Shown: in pieces, positions 6,606 through 14,984 of the stretch
How the letters are laid out: each line of letters begins with the position of its first letter
How positions within the stretch are numbered: the first letter of the stretch is position 1
IMG/VR virus record: IMGVR_UViG_3300025120_014919
Coordinates: 1-64,000 of that record
Reading direction: 5' to 3' (one strand)
DNA: 64,000 bases
DNA from: a virus
The notes under the pieces: generated by a model
Database searches by the model: none
Told to the model about the DNA's origin: nothing
The model's input: the letters and a program-made list of their open reading frames with translations, nothing else
Program-made: the position numbers and the translations under genes

Positions 6606-7778
6606 TCACCTATATCTTTTTATAATATCCTCAAAATTTTCTTCGCTCGAATCTAAAGGTAACTCTTCTTGTGTAGGTGGCTGTAATTGATTTGCAAATC
6701 TGTATTGATTATCATTATTCTTATCTTTTAAAGTCATCATACCAGTTTCTTGATCTATATCTTGCAAAATATATGCTGCTCCACTAGTACCTTTAACTTC
6801 TTTACCTATTTGATCTCTAAATCTGTTAGCTTGTCTAATCATTTCTGATCTTTGTTCTTCTAAAGATCTACCAGCTTGTGATGCTGCAACTTTTATTTTA
6901 TCCATTACATTTCTAGGACTTAATTTTGGACTTCTTTTAGAACCTCCAGGTTTTCTTTGCTGGCTTTTCATACCTTCAGGTATATTATCAAAAAGAATTT
7001 TATGTACTTTTGGATCTTTTGTTTGACTTTGTGATTTAATATATTTTGTAAAGGAATTAACTTCATTAGGATGCTTTTTAAATATTGGTGTTAACTTATT
7101 TGTAGCTAAAGTTACAATTTCAACATCAGTTGGTTTACCATAATTATCATCTTGTAATAAAAATTTTATATAGATATTTTTATCTGCTTCATTTTTTGGA
7201 TCTCCAAAAAATTTACCAATTTCTGGAGCTGCTTGACTAGTACCATCTATAAAAGTTTTTTCAGTTTGTTGAGCTATTTCTTTTTTAGCCGCTTGTTTAC
7301 CTGCTTCAATATCAACACCTTTTATTGCAGCATCAACCTTTTTCATACCATTTTTATAATCTGCATCTTCAATTGAAGTTAACTGTTCACCTCTAGCTAA
7401 TTTATCATATGCATTCTTAAATTTAAGATCACCCATATAAACTTTTTTCAATTCTGGGCTCATTTCAGATTTTCCTTGTGTACCACCGCCTTTTAATTCT
7501 TGTTGTTGTTTTTTTGCTTTTAATTGTTCTTGTCTTGCTTGAGCAACTGCAGTATCACGTTCAGCACTTCTCATGTCATAAGCTCTTGTACCAGGTATCA
7601 TTGCTCTTACTGCATTAAATGCATTACCAAAACCACCACCACCGGTCGGTGCACTCGATTTTCTAATTTCTAAAATAGTTTTATTAAAATTACCTTTATT
7701 GAAAACTTTAGATATATTTGTGTTTTCATTTAAATTAAATTCTTTAGAAACTTTTTCAAATAATTCTTTATCTGTCAT
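6606..7778 (-). CDS. Late hypothetical protein, probable virion or internal protein
   Basis: 390 aa, rich in Lys, Gln and Ala. A Gly-rich turn (PTGGGGFGNAF, about residues 45-55) is followed by a long predicted coiled region (about residues 75-100) and a basic stretch near residues 275-292. The N-terminus MTDKELFEKVSKEF is short, amphipathic and contains LFE, weakly like the capsid-targeting peptides of other late genes here. No known family is recognised. A late box 5 bp before the ATG supports a structural role. Confidence 0.6.
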   Translation of the reverse strand: MTDKELFEKVSKEFNLNENTNISKVFNKGNFNKTILEIRKSSAPTGGGGFGNAFNAVRAMIPGTRAYDMRSAERDTAVAQARQEQLKAKKQQQELKGGGTQGKSEMSPELKKVYMGDLKFKNAYDKLARGEQLTSIEDADYKNGMKKVDAAIKGVDIEAGKQAAKKEIAQQTEKTFIDGTSQAAPEIGKFFGDPKNEADKNIYIKFLLQDDNYGKPTDVEIVTLATNKLTPIFKKHPNEVNSFTKYIKSQSQTKDPKVHKILFDNIPEGMKSQQRKPGGSKRSPKLSPRNVMDKIKVAASQAGRSLEEQRSEMIRQANRFRDQIGKEVKGTSGAAYILQDIDQETGMMTLKDKNNDNQYRFANQLQPPTQEELPLDSSEENFEDIIKRYR

Positions 7779-7805
7779 TGAAATATTTAATCTATATGGT
7801 ATAAT
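7778..7805 (+). promoter_or_regulatory. Early-class promoter of folE2
   Basis: TTGAAA-N16-TATAAT, then 6 bp and the ATG at 7812. The -35 touches the start codon of the divergent gene, and the opposing late box lies inside its spacer. Confidence 0.85.
7784..7791 (-). promoter_or_regulatory. Late promoter box of the 390-aa gene
   Basis: ATTAAATA on the minus strand, 5 bp before the ATG at 7778, within the spacer of the opposing folE2 early promoter. Confidence 0.6.
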
Positions 7806-7811
7806 AGATAT

Positions 7812-8864
7812 ATGTCCGAAAAAAATAAAAGTTATGAATGGTTAGGTGATGATGTAAGTGAAAGTGAACTTACAGGTGAGAAGGATATTATTGCAAAAGA
7901 AATAATGGGTGAAGAATATAGTAAGAGTTATTTTCCTCCTATTAGAGTTTATGATAATAAAGTTAAAGCTGATAGAAAGTATATTTCATCGTTACCTGAT
8001 TTACAAAATGGTCCATCAAGTTTAATTCAAGGTGCTGCAGTACCTATTCAACAAGTAGGTATACATAACTTTAAGTTACCTCTTACATATAAAAAGAGAG
8101 ATGGTAAAACTATTAATCTCGAAACTAGTGTAACTGGTAGTGTTAGTTTAGAAGCTCATAAGAAGGGTATTAATATGTCCCGTATTATGAGAAGTTTTTA
8201 TGATCATAAGGATGATCTATTTAGTATTGATAATATTAAAGATGTATTAGAGTCATATAGAGAAAATCTTAAATGCTTTGATTCAAGAATTATGCTTAAG
8301 ATTTCATACCCTATTAAGCAAACTAGTTTACGTAGTGGTTTAGAAGGTTATCAATATTATGATGTTGTATTTGAAGGTGATATTACTAAAGAAGGTAAAT
8401 TTAAAAAATATATTCACTTTGATTTTGTTTATTCATCTGCATGTCCTTGTAGTTTTGAATTAAGTGAACATGCTGAAAAGTATCGTAACCGTGCTACTGT
8501 ACCTCATAGTCAACGTAGTGTTGCAAGAGTTAGTGTACGCTTTGACGATATGTTATGGGTTGAAGATATACAAGAGTTATGCTTAGCAGCTCTTCAAACC
8601 GAGACTCAAGTAATGGTTAAGAGAGAAGATGAGCAAGCGTTTGCTGAATTAAATGGCTCTAATCTAAAGTTTGTTGAAGATGCAGTACGTTTAATGTATG
8701 AAAAGCTAAGTAGTGAATCCCGTATTAAAGACTTTAAGATTGTAGCATCTCATAATGAGAGTTTACATAGCCATAATGCAATATCAGTTATTGTAAAAGG
8801 GGTTGAAGGCGGCTTTTCTGCTGGTGTTGCTAGAGATGTATTTGAAACTACAGGTTTAAGATAA
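7812..8864 (+). CDS. folE2: GTP cyclohydrolase IB (FolE2 family)
   Basis: 350 aa. FolE2 converts GTP to dihydroneopterin triphosphate, the first step of the preQ0 route. The metal-site signature SSACPCSFELS (about residues 209-219) matches the FolE2 xxLCPCS motif, and HSQRSVARV follows as in the family's HNQRS segment. A later ESLHSHNA matches the family's ES-HNHDA motif. The length is typical or slightly long, with about 60 extra N-terminal residues. FolE2 enzymes tolerate several metals besides zinc, which would suit a zinc-poor ocean. The gene has an early promoter and meets the next gene tail to tail with no gap. Confidence 0.9.
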   Translation: MSEKNKSYEWLGDDVSESELTGEKDIIAKEIMGEEYSKSYFPPIRVYDNKVKADRKYISSLPDLQNGPSSLIQGAAVPIQQVGIHNFKLPLTYKKRDGKTINLETSVTGSVSLEAHKKGINMSRIMRSFYDHKDDLFSIDNIKDVLESYRENLKCFDSRIMLKISYPIKQTSLRSGLEGYQYYDVVFEGDITKEGKFKKYIHFDFVYSSACPCSFELSEHAEKYRNRATVPHSQRSVARVSVRFDDMLWVEDIQELCLAALQTETQVMVKREDEQAFAELNGSNLKFVEDAVRLMYEKLSSESRIKDFKIVASHNESLHSHNAISVIVKGVEGGFSAGVARDVFETTGLR

Positions 8865-9302
8865 TTAATCTAAATTACCTTCAGCACTTACATCGATTAA
8901 ACCACCTAGTTCTTCAATAAATTCTTTACCAACTAGTATTTTATACTCGTTACCGTCTCTAGACCCGATAGAGAATTTTGTATTAGGGTACATTTTATCA
9001 CCTATTTCGATATCAAACTCGACCACAGGTCTATTATCAATAGTTGGTGTATCATCTGGACCAGAACCAACATTAATATCAATAAATTCTAATACTTCCT
9101 TTTCTAAGTTTTTATTATTAACTGTATCAAAAGTTACGCGTGATTTATCTTCATTAAAAACTAAATTAATACCGTGTAATACATTATAAGCCCCATTACC
9201 ACTATCGATTTTAGCTTCAACTGGGCCTAAATCTTGAAAAGTTATAGTTTCAATTAAACCTAACGGTTTATTAGATTCGTAGAATTTTTTAAATTTAATC
9301 AC
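8865..9302 (-). CDS. Retropepsin-like aspartyl protease domain (RimB/COG4067 type)
   Basis: 145 aa with a GTG start. The segment VEAKIDSGNGAYNVLHG (from about residue 29) matches the DTG-containing start of the COG4067 retropepsin-like domain, with DSG as the catalytic triplet. The closing part KILVGKEFIEELGGLIDVSAEG fits the family's LLGRxFL....lVDVS end. RimB cuts glutamate tails added by RimK, but no RimK is present, so the substrate is unknown. The N-terminus MIKFKKFYES resembles the short aromatic leaders of other late proteins here, though weakly. Confidence 0.7.
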   Translation of the reverse strand: MIKFKKFYESNKPLGLIETITFQDLGPVEAKIDSGNGAYNVLHGINLVFNEDKSRVTFDTVNNKNLEKEVLEFIDINVGSGPDDTPTIDNRPVVEFDIEIGDKMYPNTKFSIGSRDGNEYKILVGKEFIEELGGLIDVSAEGNLD

Positions 9303-9307
9303 ATTAT

Positions 9308-9315
9308 TATTTATG
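9308..9315 (-). promoter_or_regulatory. Late promoter box of the protease-like gene
   Basis: CATAAATA on the minus strand, 5 bp before the GTG at 9302. The fixed spacing supports GTG as the true start. Confidence 0.65.
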
Positions 9316-9499
9316 CTTTATTACTATTCTTTACGTCTTGTATTTCTTTTCTTATAGTTTTTGTAAGTTTAGCAATTTCCAGAAGAGCTTTTCTTGCTCT
9401 TGTACCAGCTGCTGCTACACCTTTTTCATTAAACTTTTCAATTTCTTCTTGAAAAGAGTTATATTGTTCAACTAATATTTTTAAGTTTTCATCATTCAT
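9311..9499 (-). CDS. Hc1-like histone H1 homologue
   Basis: 62 aa, basic and helical. The region AAGTRARKALLEIAKLTKTIRKEI (residues 29-52) aligns by eye with the chlamydial histone H1-like Hc1 (AA-RxR...LEK..K..RKE). Hc1-like proteins condense DNA. Small homologues occur in other marine T4-likes, as far as I recall. A late box precedes the gene, which suggests a role in packaging or in the virion. Confidence in the function is moderate because the protein is short. Confidence 0.6.
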   Translation of the reverse strand: MNDENLKILVEQYNSFQEEIEKFNEKGVAAAGTRARKALLEIAKLTKTIRKEIQDVKNSNKA

Positions 9500-9506
9500 A
9501 ATAATT

Positions 9507-9514
9507 TATTTATA
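9507..9514 (-). promoter_or_regulatory. Late promoter box of the Hc1-like gene
   Basis: TATAAATA on the minus strand, 7 bp before the ATG at 9499. Confidence 0.55.
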
Positions 9515-10157
9515 CCAATACCTTATTTTTATCAAACCATGAATTAATATATTCATGTATACCGTAAATAAAATCTTCATTTTTATAATCAACTATATTT
9601 TTATAAAATTCAAAATATTTACTACTCAATAAAGTACAGTCATAACTTTTTATATTGTAATAATTATATAAAAAATGCTGACCATTAAGATTCAATACAT
9701 TAATTATATCGTTTTGATTTTTATCATAAAATAATTTTTGTAAATGCTTTAATTGTTTACATAATTTTTTAAAAAATATAGAATTATTATTATACATAAT
9801 ACTATTACATATATAACGATCTACTTTTCTACTGAATAAAACAGCATTTTTATTAAAAAATAATTCTTCAACATTTTTATAAAAAAAGATATCTATATCT
9901 GTATAAAAACCACCTTCGTAATCTAATATAAAAAATCTTGCAGCATCAATTTTTTCTATATTATAATTAAAACTATCAAATGTATCTAGAAAATAGTTAT
10001 ATTCTGTTTTTATTAAAGTTCTGCATCTATCTAAATCCCATAAATTATATTGCCAACTGGGATGATTGTCTAATAGAGATAATTGATGTTGTTTAAAATC
10101 TTCTGGATATTCACCTTTATCCCAAATTTGGTGAATTTTTTTAACTATTTTTGACAT
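9510..10157 (-). CDS. GT32-type glycosyltransferase (OCH1-like)
   Basis: 215 aa. The N-terminus KIHQIWDKGEYP and the core KIDAARFFILDYEGGFYTDID (the DxD is D87-I-D89) are the signature of the DXD sugar-transferase family that includes Och1. It transfers a sugar from a nucleotide donor; donor and acceptor cannot be read from the sequence. It is the last gene of the minus-strand sugar operon starting at 13999. The 3' end is close to the opposite end of the late promoter of the Hc1-like gene. Very AT-rich codon use, like its neighbours. Confidence 0.85.
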   Translation of the reverse strand: MSKIVKKIHQIWDKGEYPEDFKQHQLSLLDNHPSWQYNLWDLDRCRTLIKTEYNYFLDTFDSFNYNIEKIDAARFFILDYEGGFYTDIDIFFYKNVEELFFNKNAVLFSRKVDRYICNSIMYNNNSIFFKKLCKQLKHLQKLFYDKNQNDIINVLNLNGQHFLYNYYNIKSYDCTLLSSKYFEFYKNIVDYKNEDFIYGIHEYINSWFDKNKVLV

Positions 10158-10897
10158 TTTTCTTTAAATGTTTCTTTAAATTTTTTAGCTCCATCTCCAG
10201 ACCACATAATAGAATCAATACTATGTGTTTTATCTTTATACTTACTATCTAATAATTTAAGAGTTAATTTATTTTCATCATAATATGTATGTAAAGCATA
10301 ATGATCTGCATTCCAACTAACATAATTACCTTCGGTAAAAATATAATTATTAATCTTTTGAATTAAATCCTTTACATTTTGATTATTTTTAAATAAAAGA
10401 AACCCTTCATTGCAAAATTTATCATTATCTTTTGGAGCTATTACTGAATATACATCCGACTGTAAATCATAAAAAATATCATCAAAGTTTTTTAAAGCTA
10501 TTGTATCGACGTCCAAAGAAAGAACGTTATAACCTTTCAATAATAATTCGTTTATAGATAAAAATCTTGAATGACATGTATAAAAACTGCGCGGGCTATA
10601 TAAAACTTTTTTTAAACCGAGTATATTTTTTATACCATATAAATGCTTTATTTCATATTTTTCTTTAGTTTTAAATAAAGTTCTTTTTTTACTTAATCCC
10701 GGATTATCAATTATTAGATTTATATTAGCGTATTTATTTTTAACTTCTTTTATTTGATCTTCGGTAAAATCTACCAATCTAACAAAAATTTTTAATTCTG
10801 TATTAACTGATTGTAATGAATCTAAAAAAGGATATAAAAATTTTAAATAATTATAATCAGTCGAGCAGGTTAATGCATTATTCGAAGTAGTTTTCAT
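10145..10897 (-). CDS. GT8-like glycosyltransferase
   Basis: 250 aa. A DxD motif (LSLDVDTIALKNFDD, D129-V-D131) follows a region predicted as a Rossmann-type nucleotide-binding half, and a later NADHYALH segment fits the second conserved region of GT-A enzymes. The gene overlaps both neighbours (13 bp and 20 bp), so it is translated within the operon. Acceptor unknown; with the GT32 protein it probably builds or decorates one glycan. Confidence 0.75.
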   Translation of the reverse strand: MKTTSNNALTCSTDYNYLKFLYPFLDSLQSVNTELKIFVRLVDFTEDQIKEVKNKYANINLIIDNPGLSKKRTLFKTKEKYEIKHLYGIKNILGLKKVLYSPRSFYTCHSRFLSINELLLKGYNVLSLDVDTIALKNFDDIFYDLQSDVYSVIAPKDNDKFCNEGFLLFKNNQNVKDLIQKINNYIFTEGNYVSWNADHYALHTYYDENKLTLKLLDSKYKDKTHSIDSIMWSGDGAKKFKETFKEKCQK

Positions 10898-11978
10898 ATT
10901 TACTTTTTCTCCTTACATCTAATGTAGTACAATGATGAGCACCTCCAAAAATTTCACAGTGTCTAAAAGGTGTACCTATAGCTTCTATTTTATATTTTTT
11001 TAAAACTTCGTTTAGTTTCTTTTCGTATTGCGGATGACATATTATTAATTCCTTTGATATACTAAATAGATTAAGTTCTATTCGAGGGGAAGCTAACTTT
11101 AAACCTTGTTTATTAAACTCATTTTCACTTCGCTCTCTCATTGGTATATGTATAAGATCCCATGACTGTAGTTCTTTTGGTAATCTTTCTTTAATAAAAT
11201 CTTTAGTAATAATTGCAAGACCTGGTCTCAATGGTAAAAAAGATGCATCTATATGGGAATCTGCTAGAGGAGCTGTTAAAACTTTATATTTTTCACCTAA
11301 CATATTTTGCAACCACACTGCACCAAGTCTTTGATTTTCATTTATTACATTCATCAATATATGACTACCTAATCTCATGCAATTTGCAGCATCAAATATA
11401 ATTTCATGACCGCAATCATAATAATTTTCATCTTGTTTTGAATCTACATAATATTGTCTACCATTATTTTCATCAATCCAAGATAAATCAAAACTATTAT
11501 CAGTCATTAAAGGTTTCGGTGCATGTACCCACGAACAACCATTCTTAAAATAATCTAAAAATAAATGATGTAATAAATTATTTTCAAAATAACGATATCG
11601 ACACGATGGTGGAGATTCAATAATCATATCACCTACAACCATTGCCATATCTCGTACATTTAATGCTGGGTGTATGGTACTTTCAAAAACCGGGGTAATA
11701 ACTTTTTGAATAGTTTCTGGTTTTTTAGGTCTTTTAACTTTAACTCCGAATGATTGTAATAGGGTTGCAAACTTTTCTATATCTTCCGAATGTTCTTCAC
11801 AGTGTCTTTTACTTATACTTTCTTTACCGAATTCATATGCTTTTGTATCGAAAAGATTTTCATGAAAAAAGAGTTTAAAGGTATAATCCAATAAAGGTAA
11901 GTTAGTTGGAAATCCATCACCAACAATTACTTCTTCAAGTTGATCCCATTCATTATGACTATTTACTATATTTTTCAT
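10878..11978 (-). CDS. Amidinotransferase (glycine/inosamine-phosphate amidinotransferase family)
   Basis: 366 aa. The family moves an amidino group from arginine to an amine. The catalytic triad can be read as D196 (FDAANCMRLG), H242 (DSHID) and C350 (GGAHHCTTLD). The spacing (46 and 108 residues) is close to that of human glycine amidinotransferase. Other family segments are NVRDMAMVVGDMIIESP and ASFLPLRPGLA. It lies between a glycosyltransferase and an SDR gene with overlaps of 20 bp on each side, so the acceptor amine is probably on a sugar made by this operon, as StrB acts in streptomycin synthesis. That substrate is inference. Confidence 0.85.
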   Translation of the reverse strand: MKNIVNSHNEWDQLEEVIVGDGFPTNLPLLDYTFKLFFHENLFDTKAYEFGKESISKRHCEEHSEDIEKFATLLQSFGVKVKRPKKPETIQKVITPVFESTIHPALNVRDMAMVVGDMIIESPPSCRYRYFENNLLHHLFLDYFKNGCSWVHAPKPLMTDNSFDLSWIDENNGRQYYVDSKQDENYYDCGHEIIFDAANCMRLGSHILMNVINENQRLGAVWLQNMLGEKYKVLTAPLADSHIDASFLPLRPGLAIITKDFIKERLPKELQSWDLIHIPMRERSENEFNKQGLKLASPRIELNLFSISKELIICHPQYEKKLNEVLKKYKIEAIGTPFRHCEIFGGAHHCTTLDVRRKSKYENYFE

Positions 11979-12762
11979 CGAATATTTTCATTTCATTTAA
12001 TTGTTTCTCTAATGAATTAATATTTAAATTAAATTTTGTCGAAAGAGATCTATCTAAAATTTTATTAATTTTTTGATTTTCTATACTACTTGCTAGAGTT
12101 TTTTCAATGTTTATATTTAAAGAGTATATGTTATTAATCAATTTGCATAATTCATATTTTGATATTTTAGATGGGCTATGTAAATGTTTAACACCTTGCC
12201 ATAAAGTATCATTTACAATATTTTCTTTAATAAATTTAGCTAATTCTAACGCAGTTACCCCATTCCAAATACAATTATCATAACCATTAATAGATTTATT
12301 TTTATTTTCTAATAACCATTTAAATAAACCACTATATCTACCTATAAATGATGTTCTAATTATTGTACCGGCTTTAACTAATTTTTTTGATAAAGCATAT
12401 ATATCTTTTGCGTCAGTAGGATCATCTTCATTATAATTACCTTTATCTCCTGCAAATACACAATCAGAACAGATATGTATAAAGTGAGAATTATTTGAAT
12501 TACATATTTGATTTAATGAATTAGGAAAAGTAGAATTTATTAAAAATGTATTTTCAACCCCTACTTGTTTAATATTAGGTTTTAAAATACCTACACAATT
12601 AATAACAATATCTCCCGGGTTTAAAATAGATGTTAAAAACTTAAAATCTGTTGAAGCAGCATTAAAGTCTTTTCTTGTGAAAACTATACATTCAAAACTT
12701 TCTGATAAAAAGTTATTGATATATTTTCCAGCATTACCGTTACCTAAAATAATAATTTTCAT
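11959..12762 (-). CDS. RmlD-like NAD(P)-dependent sugar reductase
   Basis: 267 aa SDR protein. The N-terminus IIILGNGNAGKYI is a Gly-rich nucleotide-binding loop. The layout (INSTFPNSLNQICNSNNSHFIHICSDCVFAGDKGNYNEDDPTDAKDIYALSK, described here by its parts) is like dTDP-4-dehydrorhamnose reductase: NST-P, then SDCVF, then the Y-x3-K at YALSK. It probably reduces or epimerises a nucleotide-linked keto sugar. It overlaps the amidinotransferase gene by 20 bp. Confidence 0.75.
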   Translation of the reverse strand: MKIIILGNGNAGKYINNFLSESFECIVFTRKDFNAASTDFKFLTSILNPGDIVINCVGILKPNIKQVGVENTFLINSTFPNSLNQICNSNNSHFIHICSDCVFAGDKGNYNEDDPTDAKDIYALSKKLVKAGTIIRTSFIGRYSGLFKWLLENKNKSINGYDNCIWNGVTALELAKFIKENIVNDTLWQGVKHLHSPSKISKYELCKLINNIYSLNINIEKTLASSIENQKINKILDRSLSTKFNLNINSLEKQLNEMKIFDEKYSK

Positions 12763-13382
12763 TTAAAACAATCAAGTTTTGATAAGTCTACTTTATATTC
12801 ATCACTGGATGAACTATCTTTATTAAAATTATTAACATTATAATAATTCTGTATACCAATAACTGCTTGTTCTGGTGACATATACATATGATAACCTATT
12901 TCTTCAACAGGGGTTGTAATCATATCATTATAAAATACAGAAGGTCTACCATCATATCTCATTTTTCTAAACCATTTATAAGCTTCTTTATCATTAGTAA
13001 GTATCATACCACCTTTACCAGTGGATAATATTTTTTTAAAATTGAAAGATAAACAATAAAACGTACCATTAACATACATATTTTTAGTAAAACGTTGAGC
13101 TGAATCGATAACCGGTAAGGGGTCTAACCTATAACAACCTGACCATTTTTTATCTATAAATTTAATATTATAACCAGCATGGATTATTTGCATTGGAACT
13201 GAAACATAGGTTCTTTTAGGTACATTTATAGTATTATCTTTATAATCTTTTTTATTATAACAATATTTTAATGATAGAAAAAGAGCATTAGTACAACTGT
13301 CAACTGCTATCGCATATTTACTACCCGCATACTCAGCTATAATTTCTTCAAATTTATCTACATTATCCCAAACAGTACTCAT
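12759..13382 (-). CDS. Short DegT/DnrJ/EryC1-family aminotransferase
   Basis: 207 aa, only a little over half the usual length of about 370. The PLP site is readable: SFNFKKILSTGKGGMI with Lys117 as the likely Schiff-base lysine, and VIDSAQ with Asp93 as the pyridine-nitrogen ligand. The N-terminal VDSCTNALFLSLKY segment also fits. The whole C-terminal small domain is missing. It may still work as a compact dimer, or act as a sugar-binding remnant. DegT enzymes add an amino group to nucleotide keto sugars, which would give the amidinotransferase its acceptor amine. Confidence 0.7.
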   Translation of the reverse strand: MSTVWDNVDKFEEIIAEYAGSKYAIAVDSCTNALFLSLKYCYNKKDYKDNTINVPKRTYVSVPMQIIHAGYNIKFIDKKWSGCYRLDPLPVIDSAQRFTKNMYVNGTFYCLSFNFKKILSTGKGGMILTNDKEAYKWFRKMRYDGRPSVFYNDMITTPVEEIGYHMYMSPEQAVIGIQNYYNVNNFNKDSSSSDEYKVDLSKLDCFK

Positions 13383-13999
13383 GATTTCTGATATATTAAA
13401 TTAAAACCTTCAGCATACAATCCATTACATTCCATACCTCGAAACATTGCATACGTTTTTATACCATCATATGATCTAGGATTTGGAAACTTTCTAACTT
13501 CATTTTTATATTCACAAAAACGTTCTATTTTAGAATTTAAATTAGTTAATGTTAATTCTTCATAATAATTACATTTAAAATTATTATTGAATGATTGTGT
13601 AGTTGATGATGGTACTTCATACATTAAGATCTTATCCGGGGAATGTTCTTGATATCTCCTTAAAACAACTTCACAAATTTCATGAACCGTTTTATGGTCT
13701 ATATTAAAATCATCTTTATTAGGTATAAAAACTATATTTGGTTTTAAATTATTGTATATATTTTCAATATTTTTTAATAATTTATTTTTTACAATATTAT
13801 ATGATTCATCTTGAAACGGTAAAATATGTACAGATGTAAAACAATTAGTAGCTTTCGCTATATGATTATCATCATCATTTTTTCTTACACCGCATATTAT
13901 TACATGAACTTCATTTCCAGCTTCAATATATTTATGAGCTGTACCACCGACTCCGAGTAGTTCATCATCTGCATGCGGGGCTATAATAAGAGTACTCAT
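13379..13999 (-). CDS. PIG-L/LmbE-family deacetylase
   Basis: 206 aa. The N-terminus IIAPHADDELLGVGG (residues 5-19) is the zinc-binding PHxDDE motif of PIG-L N-acetylglucosamine deacetylases. DFNIDHKTVHEI near residue 105 supplies the second histidine region. The family removes acetyl groups from N-acetyl sugars and exposes amines. It is the first gene of the minus-strand operon 13999-9510 and has an early promoter. Overlap with the DegT gene is 4 bp (ATGA type). Confidence 0.85.
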   Translation of the reverse strand: MSTLIIAPHADDELLGVGGTAHKYIEAGNEVHVIICGVRKNDDDNHIAKATNCFTSVHILPFQDESYNIVKNKLLKNIENIYNNLKPNIVFIPNKDDFNIDHKTVHEICEVVLRRYQEHSPDKILMYEVPSSTTQSFNNNFKCNYYEELTLTNLNSKIERFCEYKNEVRKFPNPRSYDGIKTYAMFRGMECNGLYAEGFNLIYQKS

Positions 14000-14005
14000 A
14001 ACTAT

Positions 14006-14033
14006 ATTATAAATACTTTACTGTAAAAATCAA
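14006..14033 (-). promoter_or_regulatory. Early-class promoter of the sugar operon
   Basis: TTGATT-N16-TATAAT on the minus strand, then 6 bp and the ATG at 13999. It should drive the six-gene operon down to 9510. Confidence 0.8.
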
Positions 14034-14950
14034 TAATTTTTATTCAATATATATTCATAAAGTATTTTACTACCTTTAAGGAAATTAACTTTAGGTTCCC
14101 AGTTTATAAGTTTTTTAGCTTTAGTATTATCTACCACTTTACCTTTGTAATCACCTAATCTTTCTTCAGTATAAATAATTTTTACATCATTATTATGTAA
14201 TTCTTGAATTCTTTCAGCTACATTTTTTATAGATATTGTTTGAGCTCCTTCTAAGTTAATTATTTCGTTTTTTGCTTTTTCTTGTAAAGCTAATCTATTA
14301 CCTTTAGCATGGTCAGATACAAAAAGAAAATTTCTGTAAATTTTACCATCACCAGTTACAATTAACGGTTCATTATTAATAGCATTAGTAATAAATTTTG
14401 ACATTACTGTATCAGGATGACAGTTAGGCCCGTAAGCTATACCATACCTTAATATAGTAAAATTAATACCTTTTACTTTCTGATAATTTCGAATAATAGC
14501 TTCACATGTTAGTTTACACGTTGTATAAATATGCTCACTATTTGTTATAGATAAATTTGACTCTTCATTTACTTCAGTATTTTCACATACACTATATACC
14601 CAAACTGTAGACGAAAATATTATTCTATTAATATTCAATTCATACATCGCATCTAATGTATTTGTTAACGTTATTATATTTGTACTAACTGCATATTTTA
14701 TATCATTATGATTTTCTTTACTATCAGATACTGCAGCAAACATATAAACTGCATCATATTTTTTTAATGATAAACAATGTAATAATTTTTTATAATCTAA
14801 AGCATTAACTTGTTTATATTCAACCCGTTCATCTATTAAAGTACGTTTATCTTTATCTAGAATAGTAACATTATACCCATTATTAGCTAATTCTATAGCA
14901 GTATTGGTACCTATAAAACCATTACCACCTATAATAGCTATATTTTTCAT
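14030..14950 (-). CDS. NAD-dependent epimerase/dehydratase (extended SDR)
   Basis: 306 aa. The nucleotide loop is GGNGFIG (G8-G14), the catalytic Ser/Thr lies in FSSTVW, and the YTTCK segment carries the Tyr and Lys. A late RNFLFVSDHAKGN region matches the substrate-binding end of UDP-glucose 4-epimerase-like proteins. It has its own early promoter that overlaps the stop codon of the preceding gene. It is probably part of the same sugar pathway as the operon just downstream. Confidence 0.8.
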   Translation of the reverse strand: MKNIAIIGGNGFIGTNTAIELANNGYNVTILDKDKRTLIDERVEYKQVNALDYKKLLHCLSLKKYDAVYMFAAVSDSKENHNDIKYAVSTNIITLTNTLDAMYELNINRIIFSSTVWVYSVCENTEVNEESNLSITNSEHIYTTCKLTCEAIIRNYQKVKGINFTILRYGIAYGPNCHPDTVMSKFITNAINNEPLIVTGDGKIYRNFLFVSDHAKGNRLALQEKAKNEIINLEGAQTISIKNVAERIQELHNNDVKIIYTEERLGDYKGKVVDNTKAKKLINWEPKVNFLKGSKILYEYILNKNY

Positions 14951-14956
14951 ATGATA

Positions 14957-14984
14957 ATTTTAGATTATTTTTTTAATTAATCAA
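14957..14984 (-). promoter_or_regulatory. Early-class promoter of the SDR gene
   Basis: TTGATT-N16-TAAAAT on the minus strand, then 6 bp and the ATG at 14950. Its -35 overlaps the stop codon of the upstream gene. Confidence 0.8.
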
